Assembly (NCBI GenBank): GCA_947484535.1
Contig: CANKPO010000005.1
Span: 1-16,616 of the forward strand
DNA from: Caulobacteraceae bacterium
GTDB lineage: Bacteria; Pseudomonadota; Alphaproteobacteria; Caulobacterales; Caulobacteraceae
Direction of reading: 5' to 3'
DNA: 16,616 nt
Shown: piece after piece, positions 1 to 6,755 of the stretch
How positions within the stretch are numbered: the first letter of the stretch is position 1
Layout: each line of letters starts with the position of its first letter
Translations under genes and position numbers: made by a program
Notes under the pieces: generated by a model
Told to the model about the DNA's origin: nothing
Databases searched by the model: none
The model's input: the letters and a program-made list of their open reading frames with translations, nothing else

Positions 1-1116
1 GGAATTGAGCCATTCGAGCGGGATCTTGCCAAAATCGGGATCGGCAAAGAACTTGGCGCGGTCCTCAAAGGCCAGACGCTTGGCCTCGATCTGATGGTGC
101 AGACTGGCCGTGGTCTGGAAGCCCATGCCCGGAAGATCAAAATTTTCGAGGATGTTGAGGATCTGTAGGGTGCTGAGGCCCTGGCTGTTGGGGGCCAAGC
201 CATAGACATCGGTGCCGTGATAGTTGGTGACCAGAGGCTTGGTCCATTCTGCATGATGGCTGGCCAGATCCTGCTTGGTCATCCAACCGCCAATGCGCTT
301 GAAATAGCGCTCGATCCCATCGGCGATCTCGCCCTCATAGAAGGCCGCTCGTCCACCCGCCGCGATCTTGCGGTAGGTCTTGGCCAGATCGGGATTGCGG
401 AAAATCTCGCCCTCACGGGGCGGGGCTCCGCTGGGGGCATAGGTCCGCTTGAAGTTTTCGATCTCTTCAATGCCCTGATCGGGCATGGTGAAACGGCGAT
501 GGCTGGATTTGAGATAGTAGGCGATGGTCTGAGCCACGGGCTGGCCCTGCTCGGCTAGGGCAATGGCAGGTTCGAACAGATCGGCCCACGGCAGGCGGCC
601 ATAGCGCTGATGCAGTTCCCACCAGGCATCGACGGCCCCCGGCACGGAGACCGAAACGGCGCCGTAGGCATTGATGTACCCCTTGCGCGCCCGAGCCCGC
701 TGGGTCTCCAAGGACAGGCCACGGGGGGACCGACCCGAGCCGTTCAGGCCAACCACCTGCTTAGTCTTGGGGTCCCACAGCATGGCGAAACAGTCGCCGC
801 CAATACCGCAGGCCACAGGTTCCAAAAATCCGAGTGCCGCATTGGCCGCAATGGCCGCATCGACCGCTGAACCGCCCTTTCGCAAGATGTCGACGGCAAT
901 CAGGCTAGCGTTAGGATGGGCGGTCGCTGCCGACCCAGAGCGTCCCCAAACGGGCGAGCGGGAGGCGTAGCTGGCTCCGGCAATACGGTCGCCGCCATGC
1001 ATGTCTGGGCGCTGGAGATTGTTGGGCGTGGGCGTGCCTGCGCCCGGTGCCGCGCGCGCGAGGCTCGGCACTGCCGCGATCAGGGGCAAGGAGGCCAGAA
1101 AGGTGCGGCGGCGCAT
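1..1116 (-). CDS. Gamma-glutamyltransferase-family protein, exported (C-terminus beyond the window)
   Basis: The reading frame is open from an ATG at 1116 to the window edge, giving 372 codons of a family that is usually 530-580 residues. AAGGGA about nine bases upstream supports the start. The N-terminus MRRRTFLASL followed by a hydrophobic stretch and an A-R-A cleavage site looks like a Tat signal peptide. Core family motifs follow: AATAHPNASL (about 63-72), GGSAVDAAIAAN (81-92), EPVACGIGGD (99-108), and near the edge EAKRLAFEDRAKFFADP. Family members are periplasmic N-terminal-nucleophile hydrolases that self-cleave before a catalytic Thr; that Thr and the small subunit lie outside the window. 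Where classical GGT has a RETAP-type substrate motif, this protein has GSGRSP, closer to the YwrD/HpxW (oxamate amidohydrolase) branch as I remember it. The gene is transcribed divergently from the epimerase-like gene. Family assignment is firm; substrate is open. Confidence 0.9.
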   Translation of the reverse strand, partial: MRRRTFLASLPLIAAVPSLARAAPGAGTPTPNNLQRPDMHGGDRIAGASYASRSPVWGRSGSAATAHPNASLIAVDILRKGGSAVDAAIAANAALGFLEPVACGIGGDCFAMLWDPKTKQVVGLNGSGRSPRGLSLETQRARARKGYINAYGAVSVSVPGAVDAWWELHQRYGRLPWADLFEPAIALAEQGQPVAQTIAYYLKSSHRRFTMPDQGIEEIENFKRTYAPSGAPPREGEIFRNPDLAKTYRKIAAGGRAAFYEGEIADGIERYFKRIGGWMTKQDLASHHAEWTKPLVTNYHGTDVYGLAPNSQGLSTLQILNILENFDLPGMGFQTTASLHHQIEAKRLAFEDRAKFFADPDFGKIPLEWLNS

Positions 1117-1180
1117 GGGCAAATCCCTTATGTTGGTCATCTTCAGGGCCGGTATTTGGGCCCTTTCGCCAGCGAAGGTA

Positions 1181-2071
1181 ATGCAAACCTTGGTGCGTTC
1201 CAGTCTAAACCCATCGGCCGGCCCCACGGCGCGCCCAGAGCCCCCGATCATGGTCCTTGGGGCCAGCAGTCTGGTCGGGCGCTATGTCCTGCCAGAGGCG
1301 TCGGATCGAGGCCTGTCGGCATTGGGGCTGGGGCGTAAGGCGAGGACAGGGGCATGGGTCACGGCCGATCTGGCGGCGCCGGATTTGGAAAAGCAGTTGC
1401 CGGAGCTGTCGGTGGTGATCTGCGCAGCCTCCCTATGGGTCTTGCCACCCGCGTTGGAGGCGCTGGCCTCGCGGGGCATGACCCGTCTGGTGGCCTTTTC
1501 CTCGACCAGTCGCTTTACCAAAACGGCGTCCAACCATGCGGGCGAACGGGCCGTCGCCGAGCGACTGCGTCTGGCCGAAGAGGCCGTGATCGCCTTTTGC
1601 GAGGCGCGCAATATTGGCTGGACGTTGCTCAGGCCGACCCTGATCTATGCCGAGGGTCAGGACCAGAACATCAGCCGTCTGGCCGGACTGATCCGCCGGG
1701 TCGGCGTCTTGCCCATTGCAGGACAAGGCCTTGGGCGCCGCCAACCTGTTCACGGTCAAGATCTTGCCCGCGCTGCGCTGGATGCCGCCGCCAGCCCCAC
1801 CGCCGTCAATCAGGCCTATGATCTGCCAGGCGGGGAAACCTTGACCTACCGCGCCATGGCCGAACGGGTCTTTGCTGGGCTGGGCCGTAAGCCCTTGATC
1901 CTGTCCGTACCCCTGCCCCTTTGGCGCCTAGGCCTAACCCTCGCCTCCCCCCTCCTGCCCGGCGCTACGGCGGCCATGGGCGAGCGGATGGCAGAGGATC
2001 TGGTATTTGATGGCCAGCCAGCCGCTGTTGATTTCGGCTGGTCGCCAAGAGATTTTCATCCGCAATTTTGA
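1181..2071 (+). CDS. NAD(P)-binding epimerase/dehydratase-like protein (atypical SDR)
   Basis: The 296-residue product resembles the NAD-dependent epimerase/NDUFA9-like atypical short-chain dehydrogenases. A Rossmann-type start PIMVLGASSLVG (22-33) carries a glycine motif with Ser at the usual central Gly. LLRPTLIYAEG (149-159), GRRQPVHGQDLARA (185-198) and YDLPGGETLTYRAM (213-226) are typical of the family. The classical YxxxK catalytic pair is not evident: the region after FSSTS reads RFTKTASNHAGERAV. The start is uncertain. ATG 1181 keeps the first beta strand but its AAGG is only two bases away; ATG 1250 would remove part of the strand and has no ribosome site; the frame stays open upstream to 1001, but that part overlaps the divergent ggt-like gene. 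The substrate is unknown. A palindromic repeat begins nine bases after the stop. Confidence 0.78.
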   Translation: MQTLVRSSLNPSAGPTARPEPPIMVLGASSLVGRYVLPEASDRGLSALGLGRKARTGAWVTADLAAPDLEKQLPELSVVICAASLWVLPPALEALASRGMTRLVAFSSTSRFTKTASNHAGERAVAERLRLAEEAVIAFCEARNIGWTLLRPTLIYAEGQDQNISRLAGLIRRVGVLPIAGQGLGRRQPVHGQDLARAALDAAASPTAVNQAYDLPGGETLTYRAMAERVFAGLGRKPLILSVPLPLWRLGLTLASPLLPGATAAMGERMAEDLVFDGQPAAVDFGWSPRDFHPQF

Positions 2072-2080
2072 AGCAGAAAA

Positions 2081-2189
2081 CCCCCTACCCCGGCTGCGCC
2101 GGTACTTCCCCCATAGGGGGAAGATTTACTGTTCTTAGATCTTGCCCCTATGGGGGAAATGGCCCGAAGGGACGAAGGGGGCCTTGTTT
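2081..2189 (+). repeat. 109-bp palindromic intergenic element, copy 1
   Basis: This stretch aligns without gaps to the reverse complement of 16399-16507, identical at 94 of 109 positions. A central 20-bp stem pairs 2106-2125 with 2139-2158 around a 13-base loop; a small CCGG-TGC-type hairpin lies at 2091-2102, and outer CCCCC (2081-2085) can pair with GGGGG (2177-2181). The two copies differ at element positions 34 (T/G) and 70 (A/C), which face each other in the stem, so pairing is kept. It begins nine bases after the epimerase-like stop codon and resembles REP/BIME-type elements. A role as bidirectional terminator or mRNA 3' stabiliser is inference. Confidence 0.9.
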
Positions 2190-2194
2190 ATAAC

Positions 2195-2295
2195 CGCGTC
2201 ATTGCGAGCGAAGCGAAGCAACCCAGGGGTCTGACACGATCATACGCAGATGTTCCCCTGGGTGGCTTCGGCGTTTCACGCCTCGCAATGACGCG
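2195..2295. repeat. Long inverted repeat of the CGTCATTGCGAG type
   Basis: A perfect 14-bp inverted repeat bounds the element: CGCGTCATTGCGAG at 2195-2208 and its complement at 2282-2295. A nested arm pairs GAAGCAACCCAGGGG on the left with its near-complement (one mismatch) before TGGCTTC on the right. I know this motif as a dispersed intergenic palindrome in many bacterial genomes. It starts six bases after copy 1 of the 109-bp element and is unrelated to it in sequence. No gene overlaps it; the apparent short frames across it are repeat-derived. Confidence 0.85.
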
Positions 2296-2302
2296 ACTTT
2301 GC

Positions 2303-2323
2303 TCATGCTGAGCCTGTCGAAGC
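2303..2323. repeat. Single arm of a TCATGCTGAGCCTGTCGAAG-type repeat
   Basis: The motif TCATGCTGAGCCTGTCGAAG matches, from memory, one arm of a common dispersed alphaproteobacterial repeat that is usually palindromic. Only one arm is visible here, so this is probably a truncated or half element placed eight bases after the preceding inverted repeat. Confidence 0.5.
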
Positions 2324-2344
2324 GCGAGGAAGTCTCCCCAAGCC

Positions 2345-2435
2345 CCCCACATCCCGTTTTCGTGGGGAACCCGAGGAGAGCGCGTGGATTTACCGCCCCC
2401 TCTTCCAACCCTCTCTCCCTCAAGGGGGGAAAGGG
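2345..2435. repeat. Degenerate hairpins in the convergent region downstream of corA
   Basis: Two further pairings complete the gene-free stretch 2072-2460. CCCCAC at 2345-2350 pairs with GTGGGG at 2362-2367. A degenerate CCCTCTCTCCCTCAAGGGGGG-type hairpin lies at about 2409-2435, some 26 bases beyond the corA stop on the minus strand. The second could end corA transcription but lacks a clean U-tract. I see no gene in 2072-2460. Confidence 0.4.
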
Positions 2436-2460
2436 CTTTCACCTCTTGGCTCTCCCCCCA

Positions 2461-3420
2461 CTACAACCAGCCCTTCTTACGGAACCACCAGAGGGGTACG
2501 ACCGCCGAAATGACCATGATGATCAGGGCCATCGGATAGCCGTGGGCAAATTTCAGCTCGGGCATCTGCTCGAAGTTCATGCCGTAGATCGAGGCGACGA
2601 GGGTTGGCGGTAGGAACACGACGGCCGCCACCGAGAAGATCTTGATGATGGCGTTCTGCTCGATATTGATCAGGCCGAGGGCCGCATCGAGCAGGAAGGT
2701 GATGTTGCTCGACAGGTAGGAGGAGTGATCGGTCAGGGACTGAACGTCCCGCTGCAAGCTCTTGAGATGGTCGCGGTGATCGCGATCGGTTTCGATCTGT
2801 TCGGACAGGGACGCAAAGCTGATCAGGCGCGCAAGGCTGACCAGACTGTCCCTTGCCTTGGCATTGAGGCTCTGAGACCGGCCAAGCTTGGTCAAGATCT
2901 GTTCAAACCCGCTTTCACGGGGACGCTTAAAGATCGAACGGGATGAGGTCTCCACCTCACCAGAGGTCCGTTCGAGAATGTCGGCGGTGCGGTCGACCAC
3001 CGCATCCAAGAGGCCAAGGAAGGCGTGGGCCCCCGTTGGGCAAAGGCTCGCCTGACGCTCGGCCTGGGCGGCGAAGATCGTGAAGGCACGCGGCTCGATA
3101 TAGCGGATCGTGACCAGCCGCTCCCCCGCCAGCACGAAGGTGACGGGCGAAGAGCTCGGCTCCTCCTCATCGGAATTATGCAGGATGGTGGCGGTCATGA
3201 AGGTGGCACCATCCTCCTGATAGAGGCGGCTGGAGGCCTCGATCTCGGCCATCTCTTCACGGGTGGGCAGCAGCACGCCAAGCGCCTGCTCGACCAAGAG
3301 CTCCTCGGCGCGGGTGGGTTCGATCAGTTCGATCCAGACCGTGTCCGGCGGCAGGTGCCAACCCGACTCTGGGCTTGGGACGTCGAAGGCCGGAGCCCCG
3401 TTGCGCAGCAGTTTCAGCAT
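2461..3420 (-). CDS. corA: CorA-family magnesium/cobalt transporter
   Basis: The 319-residue protein has the length and architecture of CorA, a pentameric inner-membrane channel for Mg2+ (and Co2+/Ni2+). A cytoplasmic alpha/beta domain covers roughly 1-150, followed by a long helical stalk to about 255. TM1 lies at about 257-280 and ends in the signature YGMNF (GMN 280-282). A short loop with the acidic residues EQMPEL precedes TM2 at about 295-313, and the basic tail RKKGWL follows. GAAGG seven bases upstream supports the ATG at 3420. The CHAP gene ends 39 bases upstream on the same strand, so the two may be co-transcribed. Downstream lie only repeats, converging on the epimerase-like gene. 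Confidence 0.95.
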   Translation of the reverse strand: MLKLLRNGAPAFDVPSPESGWHLPPDTVWIELIEPTRAEELLVEQALGVLLPTREEMAEIEASSRLYQEDGATFMTATILHNSDEEEPSSSPVTFVLAGERLVTIRYIEPRAFTIFAAQAERQASLCPTGAHAFLGLLDAVVDRTADILERTSGEVETSSRSIFKRPRESGFEQILTKLGRSQSLNAKARDSLVSLARLISFASLSEQIETDRDHRDHLKSLQRDVQSLTDHSSYLSSNITFLLDAALGLINIEQNAIIKIFSVAAVVFLPPTLVASIYGMNFEQMPELKFAHGYPMALIIMVISAVVPLWWFRKKGWL

Positions 3421-3459
3421 CAGTCTGCCTTCTGTCAGCGCCTGCGGACAGGGCTCGGC

Positions 3460-4134
3460 CTAGCGTTTGTCGGCTGGGGTCTCTTCGCCGCCGGTCAGGG
3501 AGGCAATCAAGGCCGCGATCTGATCGGTGGTGTCAGCGGCCTGATTGAGCATCTGGGCCGGACCAGAGCCGGGCGTTGGCACAGCGGCCGCAACCTGACT
3601 AAAGGCGGTCTGGGCGACATTCATGACAGCGTTCTGCGCTGCGTAACGGGCGGCATTTTGGGTCGATGAATAGATGAAGCCATAGGTCGGATAGACCGTA
3701 TTGCCGAGGTCGCGCACCGGATCGTACCAGACCTTGACCGAACTCCAGTCGCCCTGCTGGGAGACGTCAATGACGGTGACGTCCTTTTCGACCTTGCCGC
3801 GGGTGCCGGAAATAACCGACCAGTTGGCATGGGTGACTTGGATGACGCGGTCGGTCAGGACCTGGCTGACCACAGCCACGTGGCCCTTGTTCATGATGCC
3901 GGTCTGTTTGAAGACCAGAACTGCGCCAGTCTTGGGCACGAAGCCCTTGTTGTATTTGCCGGAGGCCTGCTGCCACCAGGTATAGGCGTCACCGAAGATC
4001 TGAATGCCGGAGAAGGTGCGGGCGAAGGGTACACATTGCAGATAGCCTTCCGCATGGGCAGGGCCCACGGGAGACAGGACCACGCCGACGGCGCAGGCCA
4101 AGGCCGCAAGGACGTTTCGCGTCCGCAATCTCAT
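3460..4134 (-). CDS. Secreted CHAP-domain protein (putative peptidoglycan amidase/endopeptidase)
   Basis: The 224-residue product begins with a signal peptide (MRLRTRN, hydrophobic 8-22, cleavage after AHA at about 28). The mature part starts directly with a CHAP-type NlpC/P60-like fold: catalytic Cys34 in LQCVPFAR, His85 in MNKGHVAVV and Asn104 in THANWS, as expected for a Cys-His-Asn/polar triad. CHAP enzymes cleave peptidoglycan amide bonds, so the site of action is probably the periplasm. The tail from about 155 is Ala/Gln-rich with no recognised wall-binding domain. ATG 4134 is preferred because GGGGGA precedes it; an in-frame TTG at 4158 would add eight charged residues ahead of the signal peptide. 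corA follows 39 bases downstream. Family confidence is high; the bond cleaved is unknown. Confidence 0.88.
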   Translation of the reverse strand: MRLRTRNVLAALACAVGVVLSPVGPAHAEGYLQCVPFARTFSGIQIFGDAYTWWQQASGKYNKGFVPKTGAVLVFKQTGIMNKGHVAVVSQVLTDRVIQVTHANWSVISGTRGKVEKDVTVIDVSQQGDWSSVKVWYDPVRDLGNTVYPTYGFIYSSTQNAARYAAQNAVMNVAQTAFSQVAAAVPTPGSGPAQMLNQAADTTDQIAALIASLTGGEETPADKR

Positions 4135-4262
4135 TCGGTCGTCCCCCGCTTTGATCAAGGGGGTGTTTAGCCCCTAAAACCGTTAAGGAAAAGCAACTTT
4201 TTATCCGAATGTGCTCTAAACAGCACGGTTTCGACATGCCGCTGACAGGGTTTTGGGGCGGA

Positions 4263-4562
4263 TCAGGAGGCGATCCGATAGACGCCGGACCCGGTGGCGA
4301 CAACCGCTCCCCCATCAGGGCGAGCCAATTCAGCCTGTACAAACAGCAAGGTTCGGGTGGCCCGATCAACCCAACTGCGCACCTCCAAACGATCCCCAGC
4401 CGAAGTCGCGGGGCCAAATTCAATCGATTGGGTGACCACGATCAGCGGGCCTCGGTCCTCGGCAGCGGCCCTTTGCGCCATTTCCAAAAGACCCGCCACA
4501 GCGCCGGGCTCAGCTCCCAAGGTGACGCTGGTTTGATAGGTGGCGGCTGGGGTCAATGGCAT
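4263..4562 (-). CDS. Hotdog-fold thioesterase-like protein (PaaI-like, divergent)
   Basis: The 99-residue product has the C-terminal pattern of hotdog-fold acyl-CoA thioesterases: VTQSIEFGPATSAGDRLEV, then RTLLFVQAEL and VVATGSGVYRI, which correspond to the beta-sheet of PaaI-like proteins. The usual HGG-type motif at the start of the central helix is not present (here AEPGAVAGLLEMAQ), so catalysis is doubtful. ATG 4562 has only a weak GAG upstream. An in-frame TTG at 4622 would add 20 Pro-rich residues, but it sits immediately after the T-tract of the preceding gene's terminator and lacks a ribosome site. The CHAP gene begins 128 bases downstream on the same strand. Moderate confidence in family; function not assignable. 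Confidence 0.68.
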   Translation of the reverse strand: MPLTPAATYQTSVTLGAEPGAVAGLLEMAQRAAAEDRGPLIVVTQSIEFGPATSAGDRLEVRSWVDRATRTLLFVQAELARPDGGAVVATGSGVYRIAS

Positions 4563-4628
4563 AACAGGAACTCGCGAAGGGCACTGAGGCTCCGTCTGGC
4601 CCAAAGGATCAGGTTCGGTCAAGCCCGC

Positions 4629-4661
4629 AAAAAAACGGGCGGCCGTTGCAGCGACCGCCCG
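4629..4661 (-). terminator. Rho-independent terminator after the small Cys-rich exported protein
   Basis: Read on the minus strand, CGGGCGG (4661-4655) pairs with CCGCCCG (4642-4636) around a short loop, with further imperfect pairing inside. A run of seven T (4635-4629) follows. It lies about 90 bases downstream of the gene that ends at 4753 and just before the hotdog gene, separating the two transcripts. Confidence 0.85.
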
Positions 4662-4752
4662 ATCTCGTCAGATGCTCGAAGACCTCTGGTCGATGGGTAA
4701 AAACCCGCCAGAGGGGGTAGGGAGGCCAGCGACCCGGCTTGCCCCATCAAAA

Positions 4753-5070
4753 TCAGCGCGCAGCAGGCCGTGCGCTGAGATTGCATTTCGCCAAGGCTTC
4801 AGCCTCAAGGCTGAAGCTGGCGGAGGAGTAGCCGAGGATGGTGCCCACGGCCTTGGCTAGGTCCTTGCAGCTCTTGGTCGAGGCGACATTGTCTGGTGCT
4901 GCCGTGGCAACACAGACTGTACCTTCGCAGGTCCAGACCGCGCCGCCTGCAACGACCCGGGCCTTGGCGGCGGGGGCTTGAAGGGTCGCGGTGATCGTCG
5001 TCGCAGCAAGGGCGGAACTGGCCGCCGAAAGGGCGAGAACGGCAACCGCCGTCAAGGTTTTGAGCTTCAT
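4753..5070 (-). CDS. Small exported protein with four conserved-type cysteines (unknown function)
   Basis: The 105-residue product starts MKLKTLTAVAVLALSAASSALA, a clear Sec signal peptide cleaved after about residue 22. The mature part of about 83 residues carries four cysteines in VWTCEGTVC (48, 53), KSCKDL (68) and AKCN (96), which suggests two disulphides in the periplasm. It resembles small proteins annotated in Caulobacter and sphingomonads as hypothetical, possibly the CC_3452-type family; that name is from memory and unverified. ATG 5070 was chosen because it begins the signal peptide; the frame is open upstream but that part crosses the promoter. The ribosome site is weak (AAAGA). 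A good promoter and a hairpin leader precede it, and a strong terminator follows, so it is a single-gene transcript. Function unknown. Confidence 0.82.
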   Translation of the reverse strand: MKLKTLTAVAVLALSAASSALAATTITATLQAPAAKARVVAGGAVWTCEGTVCVATAAPDNVASTKSCKDLAKAVGTILGYSSASFSLEAEALAKCNLSARPAAR

Positions 5071-5101
5071 CTTTTGGTCTTTCGCGTTCGGGGAGGATGG
5101 G

Positions 5102-5144
5102 GTGTCGGAGGAGTACGGCCCTATCCCCAGGGCCGCGCCGACAC
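5102..5144 (-). promoter_or_regulatory. Nested hairpin in the 5' leader of the small Cys-rich protein gene
   Basis: GTGTCGG at 5102-5108 pairs with CCGACAC at 5138-5144, and inside it GGCCCT (5117-5122) pairs with AGGGCC (5129-5134) around a six-base loop. If transcription starts near 5153, this structure occupies about +10 to +52 of an 83-base leader and ends 31 bases before the ATG at 5070. The transcript strand also reads UCCUCC in this region, an anti-ribosome-site-like sequence. A role in translation or mRNA stability is inference. Confidence 0.55.
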
Positions 5145-5159
5145 GAACTGAACAGTGCT

Positions 5160-5188
5160 TAGATATCAGGGCGGCACTCCCCTGCCAA
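5160..5188 (-). promoter_or_regulatory. Sigma70-type promoter for the small Cys-rich protein gene
   Basis: On the minus strand TTGGCA (5188-5183) and TATCTA (5165-5160) are separated by exactly 17 bases. This places the start of transcription near 5153. It is the cleanest promoter match in the window, but it is a sequence match only. Confidence 0.6.
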
Positions 5189-5277
5189 CAGCCTTTCGCC
5201 AAACGGTGTCACAATTCGAAAGTTGGACGGTTTGGGCCGAAATTGCACCAAAAGCCACAGCTTCCCTTGGGTGACTA

Positions 5278-5307
5278 TTGATCGCTGCGGCCTATGGCGC
5301 CCATACT
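5278..5307 (+). promoter_or_regulatory. Possible promoter for the acyl-CoA dehydrogenase gene
   Basis: TTGATC at 5278-5283 and CATACT at 5302-5307 are 18 bases apart, about 35 bases before the ATG at 5343. It lies back to back with the promoter of the divergent small gene. The match is moderate. Confidence 0.38.
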
Positions 5308-5342
5308 CTTGCCAACAGAAAAAAACAAAGTGAGGAACGTCC

Positions 5343-6635
5343 ATGGATTTCGCCCTACCCAAGGAATTGGTCGACTATCTTGGTGTGCTCGACGCCTTCA
5401 TCGAGGCCGAGATCAAGCCGCTTCAGGCCAAAGACGACAATGAGCGCTTCTTTGACCATCGCCGTGAACATGCCCGCACCGATTGGGACAATCAGGGTCT
5501 GCCGCGCCACGAGTGGGAAGAGCTTCTGCGCGAAGCCAAGCGCTTGGCTGACAAGGCCGGTCACTTCCGCTTTGCCCTGCCCAAGGAATTTGGCGGACAG
5601 GACGGCTCCAACCTCTGGATGGCGGTGATCCGCGAGCATCTGGCGGCCAAGGGTCTGGGCCTGCACAATGACCTTCAGAACGAACATTCCATCGTCGGCA
5701 ACAATCCCTTCGTCCTGATGCTGCGCGATTTCGGTACGCCCGAACAGCGCGACACCCTGATCCCCCTGATGATGGCCGGTAAGTTCAAGCCGACCTTTGG
5801 CTTGACCGAGCCGAACCACGGCTCTGACGCCACCTTCATGGAGACCCGCGCTGTGCGTGAGACCCGCGACGGCGTCGAGGGCTGGCTCATCAACGGCGAG
5901 AAGATGTGGACCACGGGCATGCATGTGGCGAGCCACTGCGCCCTGTTCTGCCGCACCTCAGGCAAGGATGGCGACGCGCGCGGCATCACCTGCTTCCTCG
6001 TGCCTGCCGATGATCCGGGCTTGAAGATCGAGGAATATCTGTGGACCTTCAACATGCCCACCGATCACCCCCGCGTCAGCTTCACCAACATCTGGGTCCC
6101 CGACAGCGCCATGTTCGCGCCTGAGGGTCAGGGCCTGGCGCTGGCTCAGCACTTTGTTCACGAGAACCGCATCCGCCAGGCCGCCTCATCGCTCGGTGCC
6201 GCCACCTACTGCGTCGAGCAGAGCGTGCGCTATGCCCGTACCCGCAAGCCCTTTGGCAAGCCGCTGGCTGACAATCAGGCCATCCAGTTCCCGCTGGTCG
6301 AGCTGGCCACCCAGTGCGAGATGCTGCGGCTCCTGATCCGCAAGACCGCATGGGAAATGGACCAGATGCCCAAGCCAGAGGTGGAAAAGCGTCTCTCCGA
6401 CAAGGTGTCCATGTGTAACTACTGGGCCAACCGCCTCGTCTGCGAAGCTGCCGACCGGGCCATGCAGGTCCATGGCGGCATTGGCTATTCGCGCCACAAG
6501 CCCTTCGAGCACATCTATCGCCACCACCGCCGCTACCGCATCACCGAAGGGTCCGAAGAGATCCAGATCCGCAAGGTCGGGGCCTATCTGTTCGGCTATA
6601 TCGGCCCCCGCAAAAAGGACTTCGCCGACCTCTAG
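5343..6635 (+). CDS. Acyl-CoA dehydrogenase family protein (ACAD10/11-like)
   Basis: The 430-residue soluble FAD enzyme would catalyse alpha,beta-dehydrogenation of an acyl-CoA, passing electrons to ETF in fatty-acid or branched-chain catabolism. Visible family features are an N-terminal helical domain with the characteristic FALPKEFGGQDG (77-88), the flavin-contacting FGLTEPNHGSDA (152-163) and WLINGEKMWTTGM (181-193), RYARTRKPFGKPLADNQAIQ (296-315), and MQVHGGIGY (374-382). Glu402 in ITEGSEEIQ is at the position of the catalytic base in MCAD-like enzymes. Length and the extra TDWDNQGLPRHEWEE segment fit the ACAD10/11-like subgroup. GTGAGGA eight bases upstream supports the start. It stands alone, bounded by its own promoter region and a strong terminator. 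Chain-length specificity cannot be read from the sequence. Confidence 0.93.
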   Translation: MDFALPKELVDYLGVLDAFIEAEIKPLQAKDDNERFFDHRREHARTDWDNQGLPRHEWEELLREAKRLADKAGHFRFALPKEFGGQDGSNLWMAVIREHLAAKGLGLHNDLQNEHSIVGNNPFVLMLRDFGTPEQRDTLIPLMMAGKFKPTFGLTEPNHGSDATFMETRAVRETRDGVEGWLINGEKMWTTGMHVASHCALFCRTSGKDGDARGITCFLVPADDPGLKIEEYLWTFNMPTDHPRVSFTNIWVPDSAMFAPEGQGLALAQHFVHENRIRQAASSLGAATYCVEQSVRYARTRKPFGKPLADNQAIQFPLVELATQCEMLRLLIRKTAWEMDQMPKPEVEKRLSDKVSMCNYWANRLVCEAADRAMQVHGGIGYSRHKPFEHIYRHHRRYRITEGSEEIQIRKVGAYLFGYIGPRKKDFADL

Positions 6636-6658
6636 GTCCGCAAGCCTGCGCTAGACCC

Positions 6659-6694
6659 AAGCCCCCCGGTGATGAGCTGGGGGGTTTCTTTTTT
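6659..6694 (+). terminator. Rho-independent terminator after the acyl-CoA dehydrogenase gene
   Basis: CCCCCC (6662-6667) pairs with GGGGGG (6679-6684); flanking AAG and TTT extend the stem. A T-rich run TTTCTTTTTT follows. It lies 24 bases after the stop and isolates the gene from the MAPEG gene downstream. Confidence 0.88.
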
Positions 6695-6755
6695 GGTAAG
6701 ATATTAAGGTCTATCATGTCATGCTCCGGCAGCTTTAAAAGCACGGAGCGCAACT

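Noticed and set aside
2081..2323. CRISPR array or insertion-sequence ends
   Set aside because: The repeats are palindromic, of different families and not regularly spaced; no transposase or cas gene is present.
2188..2442. 84-residue minus-strand frame in the convergent intergenic region
   Set aside because: It reads through the inverted repeats; segments such as LRQAQHEQ and GCFASLAMT are familiar translations of dispersed repeats, not a protein family.
4135..4158. TTG start at 4158 for the CHAP protein
   Set aside because: It adds charged residues before the signal peptide and has no better ribosome site than ATG 4134.
5071..5202. N-terminal extension of the small Cys-rich protein to 5202
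   Set aside because: It would bury the signal peptide and run through the promoter and leader hairpin.
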